From positions 1 through 45,071 of the forward strand of contig JAHEAQ010000032.1 in the NCBI GenBank assembly GCA_024642705.1: 45,071 bases of DNA. Reading direction: 5' to 3'. This stretch comes from Bacteroidota bacterium (GTDB lineage: Bacteria; Bacteroidota; Bacteroidia; Chitinophagales; Saprospiraceae). How positions within the stretch are numbered: position 1 is the stretch's first letter; each line of letters opens with the position of its first letter. Made by a program: the position numbers and the translations under genes. The notes under the pieces are model-generated. The model was not told the origin of the DNA, did not search any database, and saw nothing but the letters and a program-made list of their open reading frames with translations. Of the stretch, positions 7,797 through 16,793 are shown piece by piece.

Positions 7797-10298
7797 ATGA
7801 AACCATTTTTTGTTTATATTTTTATATTCTTATTTTATGGGGTAAATCTAAAAGCACAATTAATTTGTAAAGCATCTGAAATGGAAAATGGTGCCTATCA
7901 AACCATTACTTCATCGGGCTTGCAAATTGAATCTCCAGATTGTGTACATTCTGATTTTGGACCTCATATCACTCAAGTTTTTGATAGCCTTTTGAATCGA
8001 TATGTATTTGCCTTCCATAGTCATATTTTTACTGACAACGATAGGTGTTTGGTTTTTGACCGAGTTAGAATGGAGATAAAAGGAGGGCCTGGATCCAGCG
8101 AGGAAGCAAAACACACATTAAATACTACTTCTTATTATCGCTGGAAATTTAAAATTCCTGATAATTTTACCGGTTCTTCTTCATTCTGTCACATTTTTCA
8201 AAATAAGATATTTGGAGGTGATGATTCAAGTTATCCATTAATAACTATTACTCCGAGAGCTGGCGTGCTAGAAATTATACACAATGGCGGTGATTCAGGC
8301 AATGATTTGGGCGTTGTGGCTTCAGCGAATTTAGAGTTATTTAAAGGAAAATGGATCGAAGCTTATGTTCGTCAATTTCATTCAGAAAATGGGAAGTTAG
8401 AAATAATACTCAGGGATCTTATTTCAGACAAAATAGTTCTTTCCTACATTAATGAAGATATAGACCTTTGGAGAACAGGGGCAGAATACGACAGGCCTAA
8501 ATGGGGTGTTTACAGAAAGAAAAATGTTCTACTAAAAGATGAAATTATAAAATTTGCAGATTTTTGCATTACTGAACAAAATGAAGAACTTTGTCCATCT
8601 GAAACAATCGAAATAATAGATACTATTCCACCTTCAATTCCGCAAAATTTTCTTGCTAATAACATAATGATCCATAGTTTGAATCTACATTGGGACGCAT
8701 CTACTGATAACATTGGTGTGGCTACATACCATGTGTTCCAAGATGGAATAAATGTTTGGAAGGGCCCAGAATTAAATACTACTATTTCCAATTTAGAAGG
8801 TTCTACAAATTACATGTTTACAATTTCTTCTCAAGATTTTAGTGGAAATAATTCCGAGCAAAGTATCCCAATAATGATCGAAACTGAAAATTCAGAAGTA
8901 TTCCCTGGATTACCAGAAAATCCATTTCCTCAGGATAATGCTGAAAATATTCTCACGCAAATCATTTTGCGTTGGGAATCAGGAAACAATACAGAAACAC
9001 AAAATATTTATTTTGGAATTACGGATGATTTAGAATTTATCCATTCTCAACAAGAATCTTTTTATGCAGTAAATTTAGAGTCTAATACCAAATATTTTTG
9101 GCGAATTGGACAACAGAATGAAAATGGGGAAACATTAGGTCCAATTTGGACTTTTTATACTGGAGATGATAATCCAGATTATCCTTGGAAAGTTTATCGA
9201 GCAAATGAAAGAATGCATGTTGAAACCAATTTTATGGAACTAAATGAAATGCCACCAACACCTAATTTGGATGAAATTATTAACGATCCTAATGGTTCAG
9301 AAAATAAAATTTATGGTTTTTGGGACGATGGAGAAGAAAAATTCCGATGGCGTTATAATTACAACCCAAATGATACAGCAATTACTTTGGTTGCAAGAAT
9401 TAAGGCTATAAATCCTGAAGTAAATTGTATTTGTTATTTTGAAATTCGAGGTTTTGGATTCAGGGAAAAAATAAGAGTTAACCGCAGTACCATTAAGCTA
9501 GAAAGGTCTCTTCCATTGATTGAAGAAACAATTCCATTTGATTTTAATAAGGAATTCCATATAATTAGAATTACCATGAGAGCAAATAAAACTCAAATTT
9601 TTTTGGATGAAAATCCAATTGCTTTTGCAAGTGGTTTCTCTAATGATGTGGATGAAAATTATTATTTCGAAATTGGAAAATCAGGTACCAACGAATGTGG
9701 TGGATATATTGATTGGTTAACATTAATGGATAATGTCATCTATAGTCCAGATGATGGACCAGCATTACCAGCAGATTTATTTTTGAGTAGTGACGCTACT
9801 TTGACTGAAATAAAAATTAATGGAATTCCCATTCCTAATTTTAATCCATACCAATTCGAATATGATATAAATATTGAAGGAAATACAATTCCCATTATTG
9901 AATATTCTTTGAGTTCCGAATTATCTGAGATTCAATTAGAAAATCCCGAATTTGTCCCAAATTCAAATGCAATTATTAGGGTTATTGCTCAAGATGAATA
10001 TACAATTCAAACTTATAAAATTAATTATTTAGAATCGACGTCAATTAACGGTTTAGAAAATAATAATTCCATATTACTTTATCCTAATCCAACAAAAAAA
10101 GAAATAATCATTACTTTGCTTAACGAAAGAAAAGGTCAAGCAGAGATTTATAACGCTTTGGGAATTAGAATGGATGTTTTCAAAATTCAAAATGAAACTA
10201 TCATCGACGTTTCTAAATATCCCGATGGATTGTATTATTTTGTTTTCAATTTCAATTCAAATGAAAGAATAGTTAAAAAAATACTTAAACTAAATTAA
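7797..10298 (+). CDS. T9SS-secreted multidomain polysaccharide lyase-like protein
   Basis: The 833-residue protein reads, in order: signal peptide (1-21); a jelly-roll domain (about 22-260) with YYRWKFKIPDNF, FCHIFQNK and a PKWGVYRK strand resembling the glucuronan/heparin-lyase-like Polysacc_lyase fold (PF14099, PL13/PL20 group); a fibronectin III domain (about 275-365, starting PPSIPQNF); a second Fn3-like domain (about 370-460); a LamG-like beta-sandwich (about 461-655); a cadherin-like beta-sandwich (about 659-745, LSSDATLTEIKING); and a type A T9SS sorting domain (about 755-833, LYPNPTKKE). It begins 4 bp after the PL38-like copy 2. Secretion and operon position suggest the extracellular first cut of the polymer. 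The lyase call rests on resemblance in the first domain only. Confidence 0.65.
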   Translation: MKPFFVYIFIFLFYGVNLKAQLICKASEMENGAYQTITSSGLQIESPDCVHSDFGPHITQVFDSLLNRYVFAFHSHIFTDNDRCLVFDRVRMEIKGGPGSSEEAKHTLNTTSYYRWKFKIPDNFTGSSSFCHIFQNKIFGGDDSSYPLITITPRAGVLEIIHNGGDSGNDLGVVASANLELFKGKWIEAYVRQFHSENGKLEIILRDLISDKIVLSYINEDIDLWRTGAEYDRPKWGVYRKKNVLLKDEIIKFADFCITEQNEELCPSETIEIIDTIPPSIPQNFLANNIMIHSLNLHWDASTDNIGVATYHVFQDGINVWKGPELNTTISNLEGSTNYMFTISSQDFSGNNSEQSIPIMIETENSEVFPGLPENPFPQDNAENILTQIILRWESGNNTETQNIYFGITDDLEFIHSQQESFYAVNLESNTKYFWRIGQQNENGETLGPIWTFYTGDDNPDYPWKVYRANERMHVETNFMELNEMPPTPNLDEIINDPNGSENKIYGFWDDGEEKFRWRYNYNPNDTAITLVARIKAINPEVNCICYFEIRGFGFREKIRVNRSTIKLERSLPLIEETIPFDFNKEFHIIRITMRANKTQIFLDENPIAFASGFSNDVDENYYFEIGKSGTNECGGYIDWLTLMDNVIYSPDDGPALPADLFLSSDATLTEIKINGIPIPNFNPYQFEYDINIEGNTIPIIEYSLSSELSEIQLENPEFVPNSNAIIRVIAQDEYTIQTYKINYLESTSINGLENNNSILLYPNPTKKEIIITLLNERKGQAEIYNALGIRMDVFKIQNETIIDVSKYPDGLYYFVFNFNSNERIVKKILKLN

Positions 10299-10301
10299 AC
10301 C

Positions 10302-11099
10302 ATGAAAGGTAAAGTTGTTTGTATTACTGGAGGCAGTGGAACATTAGGAACTGCAATTACTAAAGGTCTGGCAGAAGCTGGAGCAAAAGTTTTCTCACTT
10401 AATCGCAACAAAGAAAAATCAGATAATGTAGTGAACCAATTGAGAAAAGAAGGTCTCGATGTGCATTCTGTTATTTGTGACGTTTTGGATCAAGAATCAA
10501 TGCATAAAGCAGTGGATCACATTCTCTCCAAAGTTGAAAAAATTGATGTTTTGATAAATGGGGCAGGAGGAAACATGCCTGGAGCCACCATCATGCCTCA
10601 CCAATCCATTTTCGATATGAAAATTGATGCTTTCAAGCAAGTAACAGATTTAAATTTATTAGGAACGGTAATTCCTACTATTGCTTTTGCAAGACCAATG
10701 GTTGATCAAAAAAAAGGATGTATCATTAACATTTCCTCCATGGCAGCTATTAATCCAATGACTAGAGTTGTAGGTTATGCAGCATCTAAAGCTGCTGTCG
10801 ATAATTTCACAAAGTCTATGGCTGTTGAATTTGCAAATAAATATGGAGAAGGAATTCGAGTAAATGCAATTGCACCAGGTTTTTTAGTGGCAGAGCAAAA
10901 CAGGTCCCTCTTATTAAATGAAGATGGCAGTCTCACAGATCGAGGAAAAACAATTATTAGCCAAACACCAATGAAAAGATTTGGCAAACCTGAAGAATTA
11001 ATTTCTACATTGCTTTGGTTATGCGACGATCGTTCAAGCTTTATAACTGGGATAATTGTTCCAATAGATGGAGGATTTTCAGCATTCAGCGGAGTATAG
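10302..11099 (+). CDS. uxuB: SDR oxidoreductase, probable fructuronate reductase (UxuB, SDR type)
   Basis: The 265-residue short-chain dehydrogenase has the cofactor motif TGGSGTLG (residues 9-16), NGAGG (86-90), catalytic S145/S146 in INISS, Y159 and K163 in YAASK, and a C-terminal PIDGG. The NGAGGN segment and overall length resemble the SDR-type D-mannonate oxidoreductase of Bacillus (YjmF/UxuB), which reduces D-fructuronate to D-mannonate with NAD(P)H. uxaC and uxuA further along supply the steps before and after this reaction, so it would complete the glucuronate branch. It is the last gene of the lyase operon, 3 bp after the secreted lyase, and converges with the repressor gene. Another sugar-alcohol SDR function cannot be excluded. 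Confidence 0.75.
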   Translation: MKGKVVCITGGSGTLGTAITKGLAEAGAKVFSLNRNKEKSDNVVNQLRKEGLDVHSVICDVLDQESMHKAVDHILSKVEKIDVLINGAGGNMPGATIMPHQSIFDMKIDAFKQVTDLNLLGTVIPTIAFARPMVDQKKGCIINISSMAAINPMTRVVGYAASKAAVDNFTKSMAVEFANKYGEGIRVNAIAPGFLVAEQNRSLLLNEDGSLTDRGKTIISQTPMKRFGKPEELISTLLWLCDDRSSFITGIIVPIDGGFSAFSGV

Positions 11100-11148
11100 A
11101 ATGGTATTTAAAAAACATTAATTTTGAAAAAAGGGATAAATTAAAATT

Positions 11149-12219
11149 TTAATTCATTTCCGAAAAATCAGCATTTTCTTTTATTATAATTTCAACTGGA
11201 ATATCTAAGTTTAATTCTGAAGCGTCTTGTTCAGTTAAATATTTAAACAAACCTTTTATCGCAGAATATCCTTGAAACTCAGGATTTTGATTGATTAAAA
11301 ATTTAATATCATTACTTTTTAGCCTTTCTAAATTAGGCAAATTAAGATCAAAACCAATTATATTCACATTAGAAATACAACATTCTTTAAGCATATCAGA
11401 AACTAAAAATGACCGAGCATTGGTCACAAAAACTCCCTTTGTTTTATCAGAATTCAATAATTCTTGAATATCCTTTTCTAACTCTTCTTTATTTTCCAAA
11501 GGCATATTAATAGAATGAATTTCAAAATCAAATTCTTTCAAGTTTTGCTCAAAATATGCCCTAAAACCCATTTCCCGTTGCTGATTATTAATCTGAATAC
11601 CTCTCTTATTTAAAATATTGAAAACAAAATACTGTCCACAGTCACCCACAAGGCCATGCAATAATCTTCCCGCTACCATTCCTGCCTTGAAGGAATTTTG
11701 TGAAATGTTATTGGTCTTATTTTTATTATTTAGCATACTATCCAAGAAAACAAGTGGCAATTTTAATTCTTCAGCTTTCAATATTAATTCATCGGTTTCT
11801 TTTTCAAAAAAAGGTACTGTGATTAAGGCATCAATTTCATGTTCAAAAATCATATTGTATGATTTTTTAAAATTTTTAGGGTCTAATCTATTGAAGTAAA
11901 AATAATTTGCCATAATACCCTGCTCGTTAAGCTCTTGTACCGCTTTTTTAATTCCTGCATTAGAATGGTGCCAATAATACATTTCATTTTTAATTTCAGG
12001 CAAGAGTACTGCTATTTGCAATGTTTTGCTGGAAGCAAGTTTTAGCCTACTTGCCATTAGGTTTCGCTTAAAACCAGTTTCCTCAATAATTTTTAGCACT
12101 TTGGCTTTGGTTGATTTAGAAACTCCAGTTCTACCATGCAAAACCCTATCTACTGTTCCAATGGAAACATTCGCTAAAACGGCAATTTCTTTAATCCCAA
12201 TATTTTTGCTAACATTCAT
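11149..12219 (-). CDS. LacI-family transcriptional repressor
   Basis: The 356-residue protein has a LacI helix-turn-helix at the N-terminus (about residues 7-55, IKEIAVLANVSIGTVDRVLHG, then hinge helix LMASRLK). A periplasmic-binding-protein-like ligand domain follows, from about residue 67 (TLQIAVLLPEI). The sugar-binding domain is of the type found in regulators that sense sugars or sugar acids. It is transcribed away from the Gfo/Idh cassette, and two perfect palindromes of LacI type lie in the shared upstream region, so autoregulation and control of the cassette at 12537 are likely. The inducer is probably a uronate or oligouronate by context, but this is not shown by the sequence. Confidence 0.9.
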   Translation of the reverse strand: MNVSKNIGIKEIAVLANVSIGTVDRVLHGRTGVSKSTKAKVLKIIEETGFKRNLMASRLKLASSKTLQIAVLLPEIKNEMYYWHHSNAGIKKAVQELNEQGIMANYFYFNRLDPKNFKKSYNMIFEHEIDALITVPFFEKETDELILKAEELKLPLVFLDSMLNNKNKTNNISQNSFKAGMVAGRLLHGLVGDCGQYFVFNILNKRGIQINNQQREMGFRAYFEQNLKEFDFEIHSINMPLENKEELEKDIQELLNSDKTKGVFVTNARSFLVSDMLKECCISNVNIIGFDLNLPNLERLKSNDIKFLINQNPEFQGYSAIKGLFKYLTEQDASELNLDIPVEIIIKENADFSEMN

Positions 12220-12326
12220 AAGACTCCATTAAAAAATAAAAATGATCCAGAATTTAAGTTCTGTTAAAAAATGAACGATGAAAGTAAAATTATGAAATAA
12301 AGTCAAAATATAAAATTATTATCTGA

Positions 12327-12346
12327 TTTCGTTAACGTTAACGAAA
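12327..12346. promoter_or_regulatory. LacI-type operator O1 (perfect 20-bp palindrome)
   Basis: tttcgttaacgttaacgaaa is an exact palindrome with the central CG typical of LacI/GalR operators and half-sites CGTTAAC. It lies 108 bp upstream of the repressor start. Confidence 0.8.
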
Positions 12347-12354
12347 ATTTGCTG

Positions 12355-12360
12355 TATAAT
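12355..12360 (+). promoter_or_regulatory. Possible -10/-7 promoter hexamer between operators
   Basis: TATAAT lies between the two palindromes, in the position where repressor binding on both sides would block polymerase. No convincing -33/-35 element of the Bacteroidota type was found, so this is tentative. Confidence 0.3.
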
Positions 12361-12371
12361 TGTGATAAAAG

Positions 12372-12387
12372 CCGTTAACGTTAACGG
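12372..12387. promoter_or_regulatory. LacI-type operator O2 (perfect 16-bp palindrome)
   Basis: ccgttaacgttaacgg shares the 14-bp core cgttaacgttaacg with the upstream site. Centre-to-centre distance to O1 is 43 bp, close to four helical turns, so both lie on the same face of the DNA and could be bridged by a tetramer. Confidence 0.8.
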
Positions 12388-12536
12388 AGATTAATTTTAC
12401 CCACTATTGAAAATTTTAAAATAATAATTCTGAATCCTACAAATTTAATGTTCAGATGCAATAAAAAGTAAATTTTGTAAACCATTATTATAAGATTTAA
12501 AAATGGTTTAATTACATTTAAAAAACTAAACTTGAA

Positions 12537-13958
12537 ATGGATATAAACAATCTTTCTAATAGTGTCTCACGTCGAAAATTCATCTCTTCAGTTTCTATGT
12601 TGGCTGCAAGTACAATAATGAGTCCATCTGCTTTTGGATTCGGCCTTTCTGGAAGAAAACTTAAAATTGCTTTAGTTGGCACAGGTATCAGAGGTACTTC
12701 ATTTTGGGGAAAAAGATTGGTTGACAATTATTCTGAAATTCTTGAATTTGTAGGACTTTGCGATACCAATATTGGCAGATTATCTTATGCAAAAAAGTAT
12801 ATTAATGTGACATGCGACACTTTTACTGATTTTGAAGTAATGGTTTCGAAAACAAGTCCAGACTTGATCATTGTTACAACTCCAGATGCGTTTCATCATG
12901 AATATATTATAAAAGGTTTGCAGCTAGGTTGCGATGTGCTTACTGAAAAACCGCTCACTATTGATGAACACAAATGTCAGGATATTTTAGACGCTGAAAG
13001 AAAATCAAAAAAGAATCTCATAGTTGGTTTCAATTACAGGTGGAGCCCTTATGCTACTAAAATAAAAGAGTTATTGCAAAGCAAGTCTATTGGGAAAATA
13101 ACTTCTGTGGATTTTCATTGGTACTTGAATACGAGTCATGGCGCTTCTTATTTTAGAAGATGGCATGGTCTTCGAGAAATGGGCGGGACTTTATGGATCC
13201 ACAAAGCTACTCACCATTTTGACCTACTAAATTGGTGGCTAGATTCTGACCCAAAGGAAGTTTTTGCGTATGGAGCTTTGGAACACTATGGTGACAACAG
13301 TCCCATAAGTGGTAAAAATTGCAGAAATTGTGACCACAAGAATACATGTAAATTTTATTGGGATATCACTAAAAGTGAAACAGATATGAATTTGTATGTC
13401 AATAATGAAAAGCATGATGGCTACATCAGAGACAATTGCTTATTCAGGAAAGAAATTAACATTTATGATAAAATGTCGGCTCAAATAAAGTATGCGGATG
13501 AAACGATTGTAAATTATTCCCTCACAACTTATTCACCTTTTGAAGGATGGAGAATTGCATTCAATGGCACAAATGGACGAATAGAAGGGTGGTTAGATAT
13601 TCCTTATCAAAGTGATGTAAAAATAGATCAGGAAGAACTACACAATCTAGAAATGAGCCAATCCGAAGATGATTCTTCTGGATTCCAACCAATCATTGAA
13701 CATAGACTTTGGGAAGATTTCAAAACAGTTCAAGTCCCATATGAAAGAGGAGGTCATGGCGGTGGGGACGAAGCTTTACATGAGAAAATATTTGTGCATC
13801 CTGAGTCAAAAGATCCTTTTGATCGTGCTGCAGGAGTCCGTGATGGCGCGATGTCCATCCTTATTGGAGTAGCAGCTAGAAAAAGTATAGAAAGTGGGCA
13901 TCCAATTAAAATAGCTGAATTAACAGATTTAGAACCAAAAGCAATTCGATTACTTTGA
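12537..13958 (+). CDS. Tat-exported Gfo/Idh/MocA oxidoreductase with Cys cluster
   Basis: The 473-residue protein begins with a twin-arginine signal (SRRKFISS near residues 11-18), so it is probably folded with its bound NAD(P) before export. A Rossmann domain follows with VGTGIRG (about 47-53) and the family EKP motif in TEKPLTID, then a Gfo/Idh C-terminal domain with HKATHHFDLLNWW. An insertion carries C262, C265 and C271 (CxxCx5C), with C301 as a likely fourth ligand, which looks like a structural zinc site. It is the first gene of a cassette with a twin-DUF1080 protein and a second Gfo/Idh protein. In characterised Bacteroides loci such enzymes oxidise the C3 hydroxyl of glycosides. The substrate here is unknown. 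Confidence 0.85.
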   Translation: MDINNLSNSVSRRKFISSVSMLAASTIMSPSAFGFGLSGRKLKIALVGTGIRGTSFWGKRLVDNYSEILEFVGLCDTNIGRLSYAKKYINVTCDTFTDFEVMVSKTSPDLIIVTTPDAFHHEYIIKGLQLGCDVLTEKPLTIDEHKCQDILDAERKSKKNLIVGFNYRWSPYATKIKELLQSKSIGKITSVDFHWYLNTSHGASYFRRWHGLREMGGTLWIHKATHHFDLLNWWLDSDPKEVFAYGALEHYGDNSPISGKNCRNCDHKNTCKFYWDITKSETDMNLYVNNEKHDGYIRDNCLFRKEINIYDKMSAQIKYADETIVNYSLTTYSPFEGWRIAFNGTNGRIEGWLDIPYQSDVKIDQEELHNLEMSQSEDDSSGFQPIIEHRLWEDFKTVQVPYERGGHGGGDEALHEKIFVHPESKDPFDRAAGVRDGAMSILIGVAARKSIESGHPIKIAELTDLEPKAIRLL

Positions 13959-13987
13959 AAATTTCGATTACATTAAAAAAAATAAAC

Positions 13988-15385
13988 ATGAATATTAAAA
14001 TAAATTTTATGACTAAACAATTTTTGGGATTTATCCTATTTTTTGTCTTTTTGACAACTTCCATAAATGCTCAAGATGGCTGGCAAGTTTTGTTTAATGG
14101 AAAAGATTTTTCTAATTTTCAACAGTTAAATGGTACTGCTACGTATAAAATCGAAAATGGAGAGATGATTGGTATTTCCAAAATGAATACGCCAAATAGT
14201 TTTATGGCTACCAAAAAAACATATGGAGATTTTATATTAGAGTTTGATGTATTTGTTGAAAACGGGCTGAATTCTGGAGTTCAATTCAGAAGTCTGAGCA
14301 ATAAAGAATTTCAAGATGGTCGTGTGCATGGTTACCAATGTGAAATAGAAACTAGTTCTAGAAAATGGGCAGGTGGTATTTATGATGAAGCAAGAAGAGG
14401 ATGGTTGTACCCATTAACCAGAAATCCAAAAGGCCAAAATGCTTTTGTACCTGGTGAATGGAACCATTACCGCATAGAAGCGATAGGTTCGGAAATTAAT
14501 ACCTGGATTAATGATATACAATGTGCAAGATTAGTAGATGATTATACGCTAGAAGGAATAATCGCTTTTCAGGTTCATGCCATCGGGAAAGAAACTGAAA
14601 ACGAAGGAAAAATAGTCAAATGGAGAAACATAAAAATTAAAACCGATAATCTTGAAGCTTCGAGAAAACAAATTGATACTGATGTAACAGAAATAAGCTA
14701 TTTAAACAACAAATTGACTGAAAATGAAATTCGTCGAGGATGGAGATTCCTTTGGGACGGCTCTACAACAAACGGTTGGAGAAGTGCAAAGTCTGATAAA
14801 TTTCCAGAGAAAGGATGGTCAATGGCAGATGGAATTCTGAAAGTTGAATCTTCAGGAGGAGCAGAATCAAGAAATGGGGGGGATATAGTAACGATTAACA
14901 CATTCGACAATTTTGAATTAAGTGTTGATTTTAAACTAACGGAAGGAGCAAATAGTGGCATTAAATATTTTGTTGATCCTGAATTGAATAAAGGTGAAGG
15001 ATCTGCCATCGGATTGGAATTTCAAGTACTTGACGACAAAAATCATCCAGATGCCAAAGAAGGTAAAAACGGAAATAGAACTGTAGGTTCTTTATATGAT
15101 TTGATAAGGGCAGAGAATACTGATAACTCTAGGGGAAAAAACTTTAAAGGAATTAATGAATGGAACAATGCAAGAATTGTATCCAAAGATGGTCATGTAG
15201 AACATTGGCTCAATCAAGTAAAGGTTGTAGAATTTGATCGAAATAGTCAAATCTTTAGGGCATTGGTTGAAAAGAGTAAATACGAATCTTATGCTAAATT
15301 TGGTCAACAACCATCAGGTCACATTTTACTTCAAGACCATGGGGATGAGGTAACTTTTAGAAATATAAAAATTAGAGAATTCTAA
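13988..15385 (+). CDS. Twin-domain DUF1080 (3-keto-glycoside hydrolase family) secreted protein
   Basis: The protein has two DUF1080 (PF06439) concanavalin-like jelly rolls, at about residues 25-215 (GWQVLFNGKDFSNF) and 245-465 (GWRFLWDGSTTNGW). Both carry the NSGVQFRS / NSGIKYFVD strand typical of the family. I place the start at ATG 13988, giving 465 residues and a signal peptide ending INAQ. ATG 14009 is also possible, and an upstream in-frame TTG that overlaps the previous stop is less likely. DUF1080 proteins from gut Bacteroides cleave 3-keto-glycosides made by Gfo/Idh enzymes, and the gene lies between two such enzymes. Two fused domains in one chain is the notable feature. Confidence 0.85.
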   Translation: MNIKINFMTKQFLGFILFFVFLTTSINAQDGWQVLFNGKDFSNFQQLNGTATYKIENGEMIGISKMNTPNSFMATKKTYGDFILEFDVFVENGLNSGVQFRSLSNKEFQDGRVHGYQCEIETSSRKWAGGIYDEARRGWLYPLTRNPKGQNAFVPGEWNHYRIEAIGSEINTWINDIQCARLVDDYTLEGIIAFQVHAIGKETENEGKIVKWRNIKIKTDNLEASRKQIDTDVTEISYLNNKLTENEIRRGWRFLWDGSTTNGWRSAKSDKFPEKGWSMADGILKVESSGGAESRNGGDIVTINTFDNFELSVDFKLTEGANSGIKYFVDPELNKGEGSAIGLEFQVLDDKNHPDAKEGKNGNRTVGSLYDLIRAENTDNSRGKNFKGINEWNNARIVSKDGHVEHWLNQVKVVEFDRNSQIFRALVEKSKYESYAKFGQQPSGHILLQDHGDEVTFRNIKIREF

Positions 15386-15400
15386 CCATTAAAAAATAGA

Positions 15401-16732
15401 ATGATGAGTAAAAATACACGTAGAAATTTCATAAAAAAATCTGCACTTGGCGCTGCTGGATTGGCTATTTCTACTTCCGCAAAAAGCTATTCTAATATTA
15501 TAGGTTCCAATAATCGCATTAATCTGGGTGTAACTGGCATTAATGGTAGAGGTGGAGCCCATATTAGTGCTGCAGGACAATACGCAAAGGATACAAAAAT
15601 AATCGCATTATGTGATGTGGATAATCGAACTTTTGCTAAAGCTTATAAAAATTTTAAAAATTTAGACAGCAAAGAAATTACCACATACGGTGATTTTAGA
15701 AAGCTATTGGCAAATAAAAATATTGATGCAGTAACAATTGCTACTCCTGACCATTGGCATGCTCCAATGGCTATTATGGCTATGAATGCTGGTAAGCATG
15801 TTTACTTAGAAAAACCATTTTGCCATAATCCCCAAGAAGGCGAATGGGTAATTGCAGTGCAGAAAAAAACTGGCAAAGTACTTCAAATCGGAAATCAGCA
15901 AAGGTCTGCACCTACTAGCATTCAAATCATAAAAGAAATCAAGGAGGGCTTGATTGGCACTGCTTACGCTGCCAAAGCTTGGTATACTAACAATCGAGGA
16001 TCAATTGGAATAGGAAAAGAAACTGCTGCTCCAGAATGGTTAGATTGGGATCTTTGGCAAGGACCTGCACCTAGAATGCCATACAAGGACAATTATGTTC
16101 ATTACAACTGGCATTGGTTTTGGAATTGGGGAACTGGAGAAATCAACAACAATGGCTTGCACGAATTAGATGTGGCTAGATGGGCTTTAGGCGTTGACAT
16201 TCCCAATAAAGTGATTTCGTCTGGTGGAAGATACCAGTTTAATGACGATTGGCAATTTTATGATACCCAACTTGCATCGTATGAATTCGATCAAGGTAAA
16301 ACAATCAATTGGGAAGGGAGAAGTTGTAATAAAAATCCTGAGTTTTTTGAAAGAGGAAGAGGAACCACTGTTCATGGAACAGAAGGAACAGTACTTCTAG
16401 ATAGAAATGGATTTATTGTTTATGATAACGATAAAAATATCATAAAAGAAGGAGTTGAAAGTGAAGTATCGGCAACTACTGATACTGTAGGAATGGGTGG
16501 TCTAGATGGATATCATTTCAAAAATTTCTTAGACGGTATCCGTTTCAGTGCGGCCATGCATTCGCCACCAGCAGAAGCTCATAAAAGCACTTTGATGTGT
16601 CATTTGGGCAATATGGCACAAAAATGTGGAGGACTTTTAGATATAGATACTGTAACTGGAAAGCCGTTCAATAAAGAAGCCATGAAAATGTGGGGTAGAG
16701 AATACGAATCTGGTTGGACACCTCAAGTTTAA
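15401..16732 (+). CDS. Tat-exported Gfo/Idh/MocA oxidoreductase
   Basis: The 443-residue protein carries a Tat signal (TRRNFIKKSALGAAG, about residues 6-20). It has a Rossmann domain (NLGVTGINGRGG), a PDHWHAP segment and EKPF (LEKPFCHNPQEG) for NAD(P) and substrate contacts, and a C-terminal catalytic domain (HYNWHWFWNWGTGE, GLHELDVARWALG). It is the common Bacteroidota periplasmic type and lacks the cysteine insertion of the protein at 12537, so the two are not recent duplicates. It lies 15 bp after the DUF1080 gene. ATG 15401 or the adjacent ATG 15404 is the start. It likely acts with the neighbouring oxidoreductase and DUF1080 protein on glycosides. Confidence 0.85.
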   Translation: MMSKNTRRNFIKKSALGAAGLAISTSAKSYSNIIGSNNRINLGVTGINGRGGAHISAAGQYAKDTKIIALCDVDNRTFAKAYKNFKNLDSKEITTYGDFRKLLANKNIDAVTIATPDHWHAPMAIMAMNAGKHVYLEKPFCHNPQEGEWVIAVQKKTGKVLQIGNQQRSAPTSIQIIKEIKEGLIGTAYAAKAWYTNNRGSIGIGKETAAPEWLDWDLWQGPAPRMPYKDNYVHYNWHWFWNWGTGEINNNGLHELDVARWALGVDIPNKVISSGGRYQFNDDWQFYDTQLASYEFDQGKTINWEGRSCNKNPEFFERGRGTTVHGTEGTVLLDRNGFIVYDNDKNIIKEGVESEVSATTDTVGMGGLDGYHFKNFLDGIRFSAAMHSPPAEAHKSTLMCHLGNMAQKCGGLLDIDTVTGKPFNKEAMKMWGREYESGWTPQV

Positions 16733-16793
16733 TTATTTTTTGACCATTAATAACCTTAAGTAATAAGTATTAGAGGTTGATAATTAACATGGA

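Larger units (their letters stand above)
12220..12536. other. Divergent control region between repressor and oxidoreductase cassette
   Basis: This 317-bp non-coding stretch is strongly AT-rich. It holds the two LacI-type palindromes (12327-12346 and 12372-12387) with a TATAAT-like hexamer (12355-12360) between them. I found no ORF or RNA gene in it. The distance from the second palindrome to the downstream start codon (about 150 bp) leaves a long 5' leader if the promoter lies between the operators. Confidence 0.7.

Noticed and set aside
11139-11154. 16-bp palindrome aattaaaattttaatt between the convergent SDR and LacI genes
   Set aside because: Pure A/T and overlapping the stop codon; not distinguishable from composition.
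11618-11899. 93-codon plus-strand frame inside the LacI gene
   Set aside because: Antisense shadow of a clearly conserved protein; no recognisable domain.
13955-13987. TTG start that would extend the DUF1080 protein upstream
   Set aside because: It adds a non-conserved leader before a normal signal peptide; ATG 13988 or 14009 fits better.
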